Under the pieces are notes generated by a model. The model saw nothing but the letters and a program-made list of their open reading frames with translations, was not told the origin of the DNA and searched no databases. Below are positions 44,388-53,234 of a stretch of 64,000 nt of DNA, one piece after another. Within the stretch, counting starts at the first letter, position 1. Every line of letters begins with the position of its first letter. The position numbers and the translations under genes are program-made. Source of the DNA: Blastococcus sp. (lineage in GTDB: Bacteria; Actinomycetota; Actinomycetes; Mycobacteriales; Geodermatophilaceae); NCBI GenBank assembly GCA_025465355.1, contig JAODNN010000072.1, forward strand, positions 38,253-102,252, given 5' to 3'.

Positions 44388-45814
44388 CACCACCCCCGCC
44401 GACCGGCGGCGGCGGGCTCGGCCACCCCGAACACCCGCGGGGAGAGCCGGATGCCCAGCTCGTCGAAGCGGTCGGTGAAGCGGGGCCGCACTCCCGTGGC
44501 CACCGGCTTACCGAGGAAGCGCCCCGAGGCGTCCACGCCGGCGGAGTAGTCGAAGAGGAAGGCGTCCTGGAGGGTCACCGTCTCACCCTCCATGCCCTGC
44601 ACCTCGGTCACGTGCGTGACCCGGCGGGTGCCGTCGCGCAGCCGGGTCAGCTGCACCACGACGTCGACGGCCGAGGCGATCTGCTCGCGGATGGCGCGCA
44701 GCGGCAGATCCATGCCGGCCATGAGCACCAGGGTCTCGAGCCGGGCGATCCCGTCCCGCGGCGAGTTGGCATGCACGGTCGACAGCGACCCGTCGTGACC
44801 GGTGTTCATCGCCTGGAGCATGTCGAGCGACTCACCACCACGGCACTCCCCGACCACGATCCGGTCGGGCCGCATCCGCAGCGAGTTGCGGACCAGGTCG
44901 CGAATGGTGATCGCACCCTTGCCCTCGATGTTCGGCGGCCGCGACTCCAGGCGGACGACGTGTTCCTGCTGCAGCTGCAGCTCGACGGCGTCCTCGATGG
45001 TGACGATCCGCTCGCCGTCCGGAATGAAGGAGGACAGCACGTTGAGCAGCGTCGTCTTCCCGGTGCCGGTACCGCCGGACACGATCACGTTCAGCCGGGC
45101 CTCGACGCAGGCGCGCAGCAGCTCGGACATCTCCGGCGACAGGGTGCCGAAGTTGATCAGGTCCTCGACGGTGAACGGGTCCTTCGAGAACTTGCGGATC
45201 GTCAGCGTCGAGCCGCTGAACGCCAGCGGCGGAATGATCGCGTTCACGCGCGAACCGTCGGCCAGCCGCGCGTCGACCAGCGGCGAGGACTCGTCGATCC
45301 GCCGTCCCACCCGCGACACGATGCGGTCGATGACCCGGCGCAGGTGCTCCTCGGAGGTGAAGCACGCGCCGGTGCGGGTCAGCTTGCCGCTCTGCTCGAC
45401 GTAGATGTTGTCCGGGCCGTTCACCATGATCTCGGTGACGGTCGGGTCGTCGAGCAGGCGTTGCAGGGGGCCGAAGCCGAGCACGTCGTCGGCCAGCTCG
45501 GCGGTAAGCCGCTGGCGCTCCTCCGTGCTGAGCGGGACGTTCTCCTCCTCGACGACCTCGTCGAGCTCGCCGAGCACAAGGCCCCGCAGCGCGTCGGCGC
45601 TCAGGCTCGGATCGTTCATCCGGCTGCCCATGCGCTCGAACAGCGCCTTCCCGACGCGGTCCTTGAGCCGCGCCAGGGCATCGGTCGGCGGCGGCGGAAC
45701 CGCCACGGTCGGACGCTGTGCCGGCGTCATCGGCCTGGGAGCGCCGTCCCGGGAGGGAGTGCTCGGGGCGACCGGCACCCCGCGGGCGGCCTCGAGGCGG
45801 TCGGCGAGGTTCAT
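44387..45814 (-). CDS. cpaF: Tad pilus assembly ATPase CpaF/TadA
   Basis: 475 residues, ATG 45814. An N-terminal disordered/helical region precedes the secretion ATPase core: Walker A SGGTGTGKTTLLN, Asp box TIEDAVELQLQ, Walker B MRPDRIVVGECRGGES, and the His box STVHANSPRDG. It hydrolyses ATP to power pilus extension and perhaps retraction. It overlaps both neighbours, so the whole set is coupled. Confidence 0.96.
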   Translation of the reverse strand: MNLADRLEAARGVPVAPSTPSRDGAPRPMTPAQRPTVAVPPPPTDALARLKDRVGKALFERMGSRMNDPSLSADALRGLVLGELDEVVEEENVPLSTEERQRLTAELADDVLGFGPLQRLLDDPTVTEIMVNGPDNIYVEQSGKLTRTGACFTSEEHLRRVIDRIVSRVGRRIDESSPLVDARLADGSRVNAIIPPLAFSGSTLTIRKFSKDPFTVEDLINFGTLSPEMSELLRACVEARLNVIVSGGTGTGKTTLLNVLSSFIPDGERIVTIEDAVELQLQQEHVVRLESRPPNIEGKGAITIRDLVRNSLRMRPDRIVVGECRGGESLDMLQAMNTGHDGSLSTVHANSPRDGIARLETLVLMAGMDLPLRAIREQIASAVDVVVQLTRLRDGTRRVTHVTEVQGMEGETVTLQDAFLFDYSAGVDASGRFLGKPVATGVRPRFTDRFDELGIRLSPRVFGVAEPAAAGRRGW

Positions 45815-47001
45815 GACGCCGCCCGGTGCTTGGCGCGGTAGCGGCTCGGCCGCATGAGCGGGGTCGCGGCGAACCGGGACACCAGCCGCCGCAGCTCCTT
45901 GACCATCGGGTCGCGCCGGCCGCTCTGCAGCAGCGGCACGCCCTGGTTGGTCGACGGCGGGACGGCCGACGACCGCGGCAGCACGACGTCGACACCGGTG
46001 CCGATCGCCGTCTCGACGTCGCGGACCGACAGGCCACCCTTGGCGTCGGCGAAGTTCATGACCACGTGCCGGCCCGCCGGGATCATGCACAGCTCGCGGA
46101 GGACGTCGAGCTCCTTGCGCAGACCACGGACGCCCGGCACGTCCATGCTGGTGAGCATCACGACGTCGGTGGCCCGGTCGAGGGCGGCCAGCGTCTGCTC
46201 GGACAGGCCGGGGGCGGTGTCGACGACGACGTAGCGGAACTCCCGGGCCAGCGAAGCGAGCAGGCGGGTGACGTCCTCCCCGGAGACGGTGTCACCGGCC
46301 GCCGGCGACTCCGCCCCGCACACCGCGTACAGACCGCTCGGGTGCTGGGTGAGGAAGGTCTTGAGGACCATCGTGTCCTCGCTGGCCGGTCCCCGGACGG
46401 CGTCGGGCAGCGTGTACTCCGGCACCAGGCCCAGCGCCGACGCGACGTCCCCGAACTGCACGTCCAGGTCGACCAGCACGGTCGACTGCGGCGCGGACGC
46501 GGTCAACCCGATGGCCAGGTTGGTCGACACCGTGGTCTTGCCGACCCCGCCCTTGGGCGAGGCGATCGTGATGACGCGGCCGGTGTAGCGAGCGGTCTCC
46601 TCGACCGGCCGCAGCACACGACGGCGACCTGCGGCGGTGGAAGCGGCCCGGTCGAGGGCCGCCTGGATCTCGGCCACCTCGGCCGTCGGCGGCAGCAGGT
46701 CGCGGACGCCGGCGCGCATGGCCGCCTGCCACATGTCCGGCGACGGGTCGGCCATGAGCACCACGCTGATGCCAGGGCTCTGGATGTCCAGCCGGGCGGC
46801 CAACGTCAAGACGTCGGGCGCCGGCGCGTGGGGGCCGACGAGCAGGACGTCGGGCAGCTCGCCGTCCAGCAGCTGCTCGAACAGCCGCGCCGGGTCCGAC
46901 GGCAGCCGTCCGGGCGCGAGCACGGTGACGTCACCGTCGGCCGCCTGCTTGACCCGCAGGATCAGGTCCTCGTCGGCCCCGGCCAGTACGACACGGCTCA
47001 T
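45811..47001 (-). CDS. cpaE: Tad pilus localisation ATPase CpaE/TadZ-like
   Basis: 396 residues, ATG 47001. An atypical receiver-like domain (about 1-120, VVLAGADEDLILRVKQ) lacks an obvious phosphorylatable Asp pocket. A MinD/ParA-type ATPase follows with the deviant Walker A SPKGGVGKTTVSTN and VDLDVQFGDVASAL. Such proteins place the pilus machinery in the cell. It overlaps cpaB and cpaF by 4 bases each. Confidence 0.93.
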   Translation of the reverse strand: MSRVVLAGADEDLILRVKQAADGDVTVLAPGRLPSDPARLFEQLLDGELPDVLLVGPHAPAPDVLTLAARLDIQSPGISVVLMADPSPDMWQAAMRAGVRDLLPPTAEVAEIQAALDRAASTAAGRRRVLRPVEETARYTGRVITIASPKGGVGKTTVSTNLAIGLTASAPQSTVLVDLDVQFGDVASALGLVPEYTLPDAVRGPASEDTMVLKTFLTQHPSGLYAVCGAESPAAGDTVSGEDVTRLLASLAREFRYVVVDTAPGLSEQTLAALDRATDVVMLTSMDVPGVRGLRKELDVLRELCMIPAGRHVVMNFADAKGGLSVRDVETAIGTGVDVVLPRSSAVPPSTNQGVPLLQSGRRDPMVKELRRLVSRFAATPLMRPSRYRAKHRAAS

Positions 47002-47744
47002 CGGAAGCTCTTTCGGTAGATGTTGTCCGGGGTGATCACGTCGGTGCCGCCGGTGCGCGCGTCCTTCGGCTCGAGGGTGAGCCAGAGGGTGCCGTGCTCC
47101 ACGCCGAAGACGACGGCCTCCGCCTCTGCGGCCGACACCGCGAGGGTGACCATGAGGCTCGCCGTCGGGGCGGGGGAACCGGCCGACGCCGTCTGCGGGT
47201 CGGCCTTCGTCTCCACCGGCGCGGGAGCGCCCTGGATCTGGGTGACCAGCACGTGGTGCAGGACCGCGTGGGTCTGGCCGGGACCCTGCCCGCCCATGGA
47301 CACCACGACGCCGACCGTGTCACCGGCCTTGAGCCGTCCGCCCACCGCACGCTGCGGCTCGAGCAGAACGCTGACCTCCTGCATGCCTGTGGGCACGGCG
47401 ACGGTGCCGGGCACCTGCAGATCGTCGGGTCGCACGAAGCGGCCGGAGAGCAGCTGCTCCCCCGGCTGCAGGTCCACGGTGGCCACCCGGCCGCTGAGCG
47501 AGGCGAGGTCGGTGACCCGTCCCGGCATCGCCACCTTGGCGGGGACGACCTCGGTGCGGACCATGCCCGCGACGTCGCTGCCGGCCGTGCCCGTGGGGAT
47601 CAGCTTGTCGACCACGAGCACATCGACGGTGCGGGTGCCGGCCAGGGCGCGGCTGTCCGCACCGTGCACGTAGGCCAGGAGGACCGCGGTGCCGACGACG
47701 AGGAGGACGAGGGCCACGATGGCGGCCAGGAATCGACGTCTCAC
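46998..47744 (-). CDS. cpaB: Flp pilus assembly protein CpaB/RcpC
   Basis: 248 residues. An N-terminal membrane helix (about 5-28) leads to a SAF-like domain (VDVLVVDKLIPTGTAG) and an RcpC domain with VSVLLEPQRAVGGRLKAGDTV. In Gram-positive tad systems it probably stabilises the extracytoplasmic part of the assembly. It lies 12 bases downstream of the TadG-like gene. Confidence 0.9.
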   Translation of the reverse strand: MRRRFLAAIVALVLLVVGTAVLLAYVHGADSRALAGTRTVDVLVVDKLIPTGTAGSDVAGMVRTEVVPAKVAMPGRVTDLASLSGRVATVDLQPGEQLLSGRFVRPDDLQVPGTVAVPTGMQEVSVLLEPQRAVGGRLKAGDTVGVVVSMGGQGPGQTHAVLHHVLVTQIQGAPAPVETKADPQTASAGSPAPTASLMVTLAVSAAEAEAVVFGVEHGTLWLTLEPKDARTGGTDVITPDNIYRKSFR

Positions 47745-47756
47745 GAGAGGGCGCTC

Positions 47757-48734
47757 CTATCGGATCAGTCGGAGGATCGAGGCCCCGAGCTGCGGGGCGT
47801 CCGGGCTGTAGTTCCAGGCATCGGACAGCTCGACGAAACGGGTGAAGTAGCCGGTCACACAGCGGTCGTTGCCGTTGCTGGTCGGGCCGCAGATCTTGTT
47901 GCCGCCGTACTTGAAGGAGCCGACGAACTGGTAGCCGGTGAGCTTGAAGGCGGCGTAGCCGTACACCCGGTACCAGGCGCCGCTCCCGGTGCCGCCGAAC
48001 TCGTCGAAGAGAGGCAGCAGCACGGTCTTTCCGATGAAGGAGGCGAAGTCGGCGGCCGTGCAGCCGTTGGGCGGCGACTCACCCGGCGAGGAGTGCATCG
48101 CCTGGTCGATCGCGCTGGTGACCGTGCACCGGCCGGAGTCGGTGGTGAGGAAGCCGAAGCCGCCGGGGACGACGTTGCCCGACGGGCCCTGGCACTGCGA
48201 GGCGACGTCCGCGGACTTGCTGAGCTTGATGATCTGCTCGGCCGTGCCCGACGGGAGGCCGCCGCCGGTCTGGGCCTTGAACGAGCACCAGGAGAAGGTC
48301 AGCGGCAGGACGGCGGTGCCGCCGCTCGGGCCGCCCCAGCCGACGGTCGCGTACGCCCGCACCGCGGTCGAGTCGTAGCCGAGGACCGGCGCGAACCAGT
48401 GCTTCTGCGGGGTGCTGCCGGTGACCGAGACGCTCAACGGGTTGTTGCTGAGCACCGGCTGGGAGGAAGTCGCGGGGCCCAGGTTCTGCTGGACCAGCGT
48501 TGTCGCCGTGGCCAGCATGTCGCCGCAGTTGCCGCGGGCGCAGTCCTGCGCGACGGCGATGGCGGCGGCGTCGGCCGCGGTCTGCAGCTCCGCCCGGTCG
48601 GCGTAGAGCGAGCCGATGTCGACGGCGATCGCCGCGAACCCGAGCAGGGGCACGAGGAGCAGCGCGAAGATCACCGCGGTGGCGCCGCGCTCGCTCTGGA
48701 GCCGGCCATGGAACAGGGAGGTCAGCCGTTGCAT
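47757..48734 (-). CDS. TadG-like pseudopilin/membrane-anchored protein
   Basis: 325 residues, ATG 48734, overlapping tadE by 13 bases. RGATAVIFALLLVPLLGFAA is the pilin-like membrane segment at about 17-36, followed by DIGSLYADRAELQTAADAAA, the classic TadG/Flp_Fap_N region. The large extracytoplasmic domain contains about ten Cys, including a C-terminal region with CGPTSNGNDRC. It could contribute to adhesion. No von Willebrand domain is apparent. Confidence 0.88.
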   Translation of the reverse strand: MQRLTSLFHGRLQSERGATAVIFALLLVPLLGFAAIAVDIGSLYADRAELQTAADAAAIAVAQDCARGNCGDMLATATTLVQQNLGPATSSQPVLSNNPLSVSVTGSTPQKHWFAPVLGYDSTAVRAYATVGWGGPSGGTAVLPLTFSWCSFKAQTGGGLPSGTAEQIIKLSKSADVASQCQGPSGNVVPGGFGFLTTDSGRCTVTSAIDQAMHSSPGESPPNGCTAADFASFIGKTVLLPLFDEFGGTGSGAWYRVYGYAAFKLTGYQFVGSFKYGGNKICGPTSNGNDRCVTGYFTRFVELSDAWNYSPDAPQLGASILRLIR

Positions 48735-49129
48735 CGCATGACTCCCGTTCCGGTGAGGTTGAGGCCCGAGCCGAAGAAGCTGGTCAGGAAGGGCATCGGG
48801 TAGCTGATGGTCAAGCGCACCGAGATGCTGCCGGTCTGCACGGCCGGGCAGGTGGCCGGCGAGATCGCGATCTCCGCGTCGGTGATGGCCGGCTTGAGCG
48901 ACGTGGCGGCGTTGCGCACGGCGGTCCGCGCGGCGGCCGGGTCGTTCTGCAGCGCCATGATCCGGACGCCCTCCCGGGCGGCGGCCGAGAGCGTGCCCTG
49001 CACCTGGAAGGCCCGGCCGAACTCGGCGATGCCGAGCACCAGCACGATGAGCAGCGGCACGATGAGGGCAAACTCCACAGCTGCAGCTCCACGCTCGCTG
49101 CGCAGTCGTTCTCTCATCGCCGTGCTCAC
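48722..49129 (-). CDS. tadE: TadE-like pseudopilin
   Basis: 135 residues from GTG 49129; ATG 49117 is possible. ERGAAAVEFALIVPLLIVLV is the prepilin-type segment with the Glu at position +5 of the presumed cleavage site. A small globular domain with two Cys follows. TadE-type minor pilins are processed by the same peptidase as Flp and prime pilus formation. Confidence 0.92.
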   Translation of the reverse strand: MSTAMRERLRSERGAAAVEFALIVPLLIVLVLGIAEFGRAFQVQGTLSAAAREGVRIMALQNDPAAARTAVRNAATSLKPAITDAEIAISPATCPAVQTGSISVRLTISYPMPFLTSFFGSGLNLTGTGVMRCNG

Positions 49130-49228
49130 CGCCTTTCCCGATGCGGCGGCCTGTGCGGCAGCGCAGCGGCCCCCACAGGGAGGGCCGCTGCGCTGACACA
49201 GCCGCGACGGGTCGATCGAGGGAATCGA

Positions 49229-49426
49229 TCAGGGAAGGGCGGCAGTGATCGTCGCGAACAGGGCGCTGAGCTTGTTGCCGAGCAGCACGACCGTGGCGAT
49301 GATGACGGCGGCGATGAGGCCGACCATCAGGCCGTACTCGACGGCGGTGGCGCCCTTCTCCTCGCGCTTGAGGCGGTCGGAGGTGACGGCGAGCAGGGCG
49401 ACGAGGTTCGCGTACAGGTTGATCAC
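49229..49426 (-). CDS. flp: Flp-type type IVb pilin
   Basis: 65 residues from GTG 49426 with AAGGAG 8 bases upstream. The prepilin site is EEKG-ATAVEYGL: Gly25, then Glu30 and Tyr31, and a hydrophobic helix to about 53. It is the major subunit of the tad pilus. An intergenic space of 200 bp upstream probably holds the main promoter. Only one flp copy is present. Confidence 0.95.
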   Translation of the reverse strand: MINLYANLVALLAVTSDRLKREEKGATAVEYGLMVGLIAAVIIATVVLLGNKLSALFATITAALP

Positions 49427-49625
49427 TGTGGCTCCTTGAGGGGGTCGGCCGCGGGACAGGGTCGGATGACCCGGCCTCTGCGGCTGTGGGAGCCCCATCG
49501 AGTCGGACCTCGGCGGACTTGAGCGGTATTCACCCGCCTGCGGTACATCGACCAGCCCATCGGGTGCGCAGAACCACCCCGTAGTCACGCGGAGTGACCG
49601 GAGTCGGGCCGTGGCGGACCGGCGG

Positions 49626-50363
49626 TCAGGGCAGCAGCGCCGCTGAACCCACGAGCGCGCCGGTCCAGCCGATCACCAGCACCGCACCGAGCAGCATCGC
49701 CGGGCCGAACGGCAGCTCCCCGCGCAGTCCGATGCGCCGGGCAGCAAGGAGCAGGAGCGCGAGCAGGGCCTGGACGACGAATCCCGCCGCGGCACCGACG
49801 ACCACCGCGCCCCAGCCGAGCCAGCCGAGGTAGAGCCCCAGCAGGGCGGCCAGTTTCACGTCACCCATGCCGAGGCCACCCGGCGCGATCAGCGCGAGCA
49901 CGAGGAAGACGAGAAAGAGGAGGAGTGCGGCGGCCGCGGCCCGGGCCAGCGCCGTCCAGTTGCCGTGCACCAGGGCGGCACCCGCGAGCATGAGGGCGCC
50001 GATGCCCAGCGACGGGAGGACGACGCGATCGGGCAGCAGCCGGTGCCGGACGTCGATGACGGCGAGCAGCACCCCTGCGCCGGCGAGACAGAGGAACGCG
50101 GGCAGCTCCGGCGAGAGCCCGAACCGGACGGCGACCAGCACGAACAGCGCCGCCGTCCCGACCTCGACCAGCGGTGGCCGGACCGCTCCCCCGCGATCAT
50201 GACATTGCGGAGCCGGCACGCCGTTCCGGGACGCCGCGTCGCTTCCCCGACCCCAGGACCGTTTCGGGACGGGCCACGGGAACCCACCCGCGGCACGATT
50301 GATCAGGAATCCCGCCGGCAGACCCAGCGCGCCGGCAACGGCGGCGAGGGCGACTTCGGGCAC
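49626..50363 (-). CDS. Prepilin peptidase (A24 family, short)
   Basis: About 245 residues from GTG 50363; GTG 50372 is an alternative. The aspartyl protease motifs are DVRHRLLPD and GMGDVKLAALLG (GxGD). The N-terminal methylase part with its CxxC pairs is reduced to a short region with only a single Cys, so it probably cleaves without N-methylation. It should process Flp, TadE and the TadG-like protein encoded next to it. Confidence 0.9.
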   Translation of the reverse strand: MPEVALAAVAGALGLPAGFLINRAAGGFPWPVPKRSWGRGSDAASRNGVPAPQCHDRGGAVRPPLVEVGTAALFVLVAVRFGLSPELPAFLCLAGAGVLLAVIDVRHRLLPDRVVLPSLGIGALMLAGAALVHGNWTALARAAAAALLLFLVFLVLALIAPGGLGMGDVKLAALLGLYLGWLGWGAVVVGAAAGFVVQALLALLLLAARRIGLRGELPFGPAMLLGAVLVIGWTGALVGSAALLP

Positions 50364-50553
50364 GGCAGCCACCCTGACACAGCCACAGCCCCGTCCCCGG
50401 GACCCCGGCCGGGCGGCGTCAGGACACCGGCAGGCCCGCCACGCCCGCGACCAACCCGAGCAGGGCGCACAGGCCGAGGTGTCGTGCCGTTGCACGCGAC
50501 CGTCCCCAGCACGCGATGATCCGTGTCGGACGACCGGCGACGGAGGGTGGCAC

Positions 50554-51582
50554 ATGGACGCGGTCCGATTCGGGCTCGTGGGATACGGCTTCGGCGGCCG
50601 CTGGTTCCATGCACCGCTGCTCGCCGCCGCCCGGGAGTGCGACTTCCTCGGCGTGGTCACCTCGTCGCTGGAACGACGGGCACTGGTGGCCGCGGATCAC
50701 CCGGGCGCCGCCACGTTCGGCTCACTGGAGGAGCTACGGGCGGCCGGCGCGGAAGCGGTGGCGATCTCGACGCCGGCCGATACGCACTCCCGGCTGACCG
50801 ACGAGGCGCTGGAGCTGGGGCTGGCCGTGGTGTGTGACAAGCCGTTCGCGCTCGATGCCGCTGCCGCCACCCGGACGGTGGCGCTCGCCCAACGCCTGGG
50901 GCAGGAGCTCGCGCCCTACCAGAACCGCCGGTGGGACTCCGACTTCCGCACGGTCCGGGCGCTGGCCGCAGACGGCGCGCTGGGTGAGCTCACCCGGTTC
51001 GAGTCCCGTTTCGAGCGGTTCGCCCCGAACCCGGGGCCGCCGGCAGCCGGCGGCGGCACCCTCCTCGACTTCGGCAGCCATCTGGTGGACCAGGCACTCG
51101 TGCTCCTGGGGCCGGTGGCTTCCGTCTACGCGGAGTGGCGGCTGCGGGAGAGCGGACTGGACGACGACGTCTTCGTCGCACTCCAGCACGACAGCGGCGC
51201 CCGGTCGCATCTGTGGGGCAGCTGGAGCCAGGGCGCCCCCGGGCCGCGCTTCCGGGTCACCGGCACCACAGGGAGCTACGTCGTCGACGGGGTGGACGGC
51301 CAGGAGGACGCGCTGCTCGCGGGGCAGACCCCGGCCACCCTCGGCGCCGGCTGGGGGGCCGAACCCGCCGAGAAGTGGGGCCGCATCCGACGTGGGGACG
51401 CCGAGGAGGTGCTACCCACCCTTCCCGGAGCCTGGAGCACCTTCTACCCGGCGTTCGCGAGAGCCGTCCGCGGCGAAGGCCCGGGGCCCGTGGACCCGCG
51501 GGACGCCGTCGCCACCGCGACCGTGCTGGACGCGGCCCGCCGCAGCGCGACCGACGGAGGCCTCGTCACCCTGAGCCGCTGA
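50554..51582 (+). CDS. Gfo/Idh/MocA-family oxidoreductase
   Basis: 342 residues, ATG 50554 with GGAGGGTGG upstream. The Rossmann start RFGLVGYGFGGRWFHAPLL, the conserved VVCDKPFALDAAAA (EKP-like) and the C-terminal GGTLLDFGSHLVDQALVLLG mark the family. It oxidises or reduces a sugar or inositol derivative with NAD(P). It converges with the GT2-GtrA gene. It may belong with the sugar transporter genes 1.6 kb away, but it is separated from them. Confidence 0.93.
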   Translation: MDAVRFGLVGYGFGGRWFHAPLLAAARECDFLGVVTSSLERRALVAADHPGAATFGSLEELRAAGAEAVAISTPADTHSRLTDEALELGLAVVCDKPFALDAAAATRTVALAQRLGQELAPYQNRRWDSDFRTVRALAADGALGELTRFESRFERFAPNPGPPAAGGGTLLDFGSHLVDQALVLLGPVASVYAEWRLRESGLDDDVFVALQHDSGARSHLWGSWSQGAPGPRFRVTGTTGSYVVDGVDGQEDALLAGQTPATLGAGWGAEPAEKWGRIRRGDAEEVLPTLPGAWSTFYPAFARAVRGEGPGPVDPRDAVATATVLDAARRSATDGGLVTLSR

Positions 51583-51612
51583 CGGCGCCTGAGCGCCGCG
51601 TCCGAGCGGTGC

Positions 51613-52902
51613 TCAGGCCGCCGGGAGCTCCTCGACGAGCTCGGGCTCCACCACCGGGCGCCTGCGCGCGGACCGCGGCGCGAACACCCAGCCGCGGAGC
51701 AGCACGAAGCGCAGCAGCGTGGCCATGGCGTTGGCGGCGACCAGCACCACGAGCTCGGCGTGCGAGCGCGGGTGCGGGGAGACCGCGTGCAGCACCGCGA
51801 GCGAGCCGCTGGTCAGGCCGAGCCCCAGGCCGAAGACGACCAGGCCCTGGAACTGCGCACGGGCGACACCGGGCGTGCCCCGGATACCGAAGGTGATCCG
51901 CCGGTTGGCGGCGGTGTTCGCGACCGCGGTGATCAGGAGCGCGATCAGGTTCGCCGGCTGGGCGCTGAGGGCACCGCGCAGGAGGACGAAGAGCACCAGA
52001 TAGGCCACGGTGGACAGTGCGCCGATGAGGCCGAACCGCAGTGCCTGACCGAGCAGGCCGGGCGGCACGCCGGGCACCGGGTCGGGCAGCGGGGCCCGGC
52101 CGAACTGCGCGCGGAGCTCCGCGACGGGGAGCCGGCCGCGGGACATCGCGACCAGCAGCCGGAAGATCCCGGCGAGGTCGGCCTTTGCCGTCTTCACGAT
52201 GTCCACCCGGCTGTCGGGATCGTCGACCCAGTCGACCGGGACCTCGTGGATGCGCAGCCCGCTGCGCTCGGCGAGCACCAGCAACTCGGTGTCGAAGAAC
52301 CAGCCGGTGTCCTGCACGAGCGGGAGCAGGCGGGCAGCGACGTCAGCACGGATGGCCTTGAAGCCGCACTGGGCGTCGGAGAGCCGAGTGGCCAGCGTCC
52401 CGCGCAGGATGAGGTTGTAGCTCCGCGAGATGATCTCGCGCTTGGCGCCACGGACGACCCGCGAGGACCGGGCGAGGCGCGTGCCGATCGCCAGATCGGA
52501 GTGGCCGCTGATGAGTGGGGCGACCAGCGGGAGCAGCGCGGCGAGGTCGGTGGACAGATCGACGTCCATGTACACCAGCACCGGCGCGTCGGAGCCCAGC
52601 CAGGCCGTGCGCAGCGCCCGACCGCGGCCGGGGTCCGGAAGCGCCAGGAGGCGGACGCCGGAGAGCTCGCCGGCCAGCCGACGGGCGACATCCACGGTGC
52701 CGTCGCTGCTGGCGTTCTCGGCGACGGTGATCCGGAACGGGTAGCCCAACTCGTCGGTCAGGTACGCGTGCAGCCGGCGAACACACGGCTCGAGGTCGCG
52801 CTCCTCGTTGTGCACGGGGATCACGATGTCGAGCACGGGCGGCCGGGCTGCGGACTCGAGTCCCAAGTCGGCGGCGGCGAACGGTCTGCCCAGCGTCGTC
52901 AT
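51613..52902 (-). CDS. Fused family 2 glycosyltransferase and GtrA-like flippase
   Basis: 429 residues, ATG 52902. The N-terminal GT-A domain (about 20-245) contains DIVIPVHNEERDLEPCVRRL, VYMDVDLSTDLAALLPLV (DxD-like) and SDAQCGFKAIRADVAARLLP, as in dolichyl-phosphate/polyprenyl-phosphate sugar transferases. The C-terminal GtrA domain (about 285-410) has four helices, FGLIGALSTVAYLVLF and NRRITFGIRGTPG. One protein would both charge polyprenyl phosphate and flip it for surface glycosylation. Confidence 0.93.
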   Translation of the reverse strand: MTTLGRPFAAADLGLESAARPPVLDIVIPVHNEERDLEPCVRRLHAYLTDELGYPFRITVAENASSDGTVDVARRLAGELSGVRLLALPDPGRGRALRTAWLGSDAPVLVYMDVDLSTDLAALLPLVAPLISGHSDLAIGTRLARSSRVVRGAKREIISRSYNLILRGTLATRLSDAQCGFKAIRADVAARLLPLVQDTGWFFDTELLVLAERSGLRIHEVPVDWVDDPDSRVDIVKTAKADLAGIFRLLVAMSRGRLPVAELRAQFGRAPLPDPVPGVPPGLLGQALRFGLIGALSTVAYLVLFVLLRGALSAQPANLIALLITAVANTAANRRITFGIRGTPGVARAQFQGLVVFGLGLGLTSGSLAVLHAVSPHPRSHAELVVLVAANAMATLLRFVLLRGWVFAPRSARRRPVVEPELVEELPAA

Positions 52903-53234
52903 GACGCCGGCACCCAACTCTTCCGGAGCTTCACCTCACCGTTGTACCCAACCGACACTGAAGGCCCTCTCAGCGACACGACCACCTGGCAGGCGGTTCC
53001 CCGCAGGCGTCACAGGTGTCACGCCTGCCGCACGGACGGGGCGCCGGTCCGCCGGAGGGCTGTCAGGGGATCGACCCCGGCGGGCATCGCGACCCCCGGG
53101 ACCGGTCACGAATGAGTAACAGTGTCGGGTTCCTTCTCCACCTTGTGACAGGGGGCATATGTTGTCGCCCGAAACCTTCACATGCGCCGGCAGGCAGCCG
53201 TCGCCCCCCACACACACGAGAAGGCGCAATCCGT
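52903..53234. promoter_or_regulatory. Divergent promoter region of GT2-GtrA and the sugar ABC operon
   Basis: This 332-bp gap has no gene. At 53003-53028 there is a near-perfect inverted repeat: GCAGGCGTCAC, AGGT, GTCACGCCTGC, 10 of 11 positions pairing. It lies about 207 bp upstream of the binding-protein start. It could be an operator for the ROK repressor or part of a promoter of the minus-strand gene. No clear -10/-35 was assigned. Confidence 0.5.
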
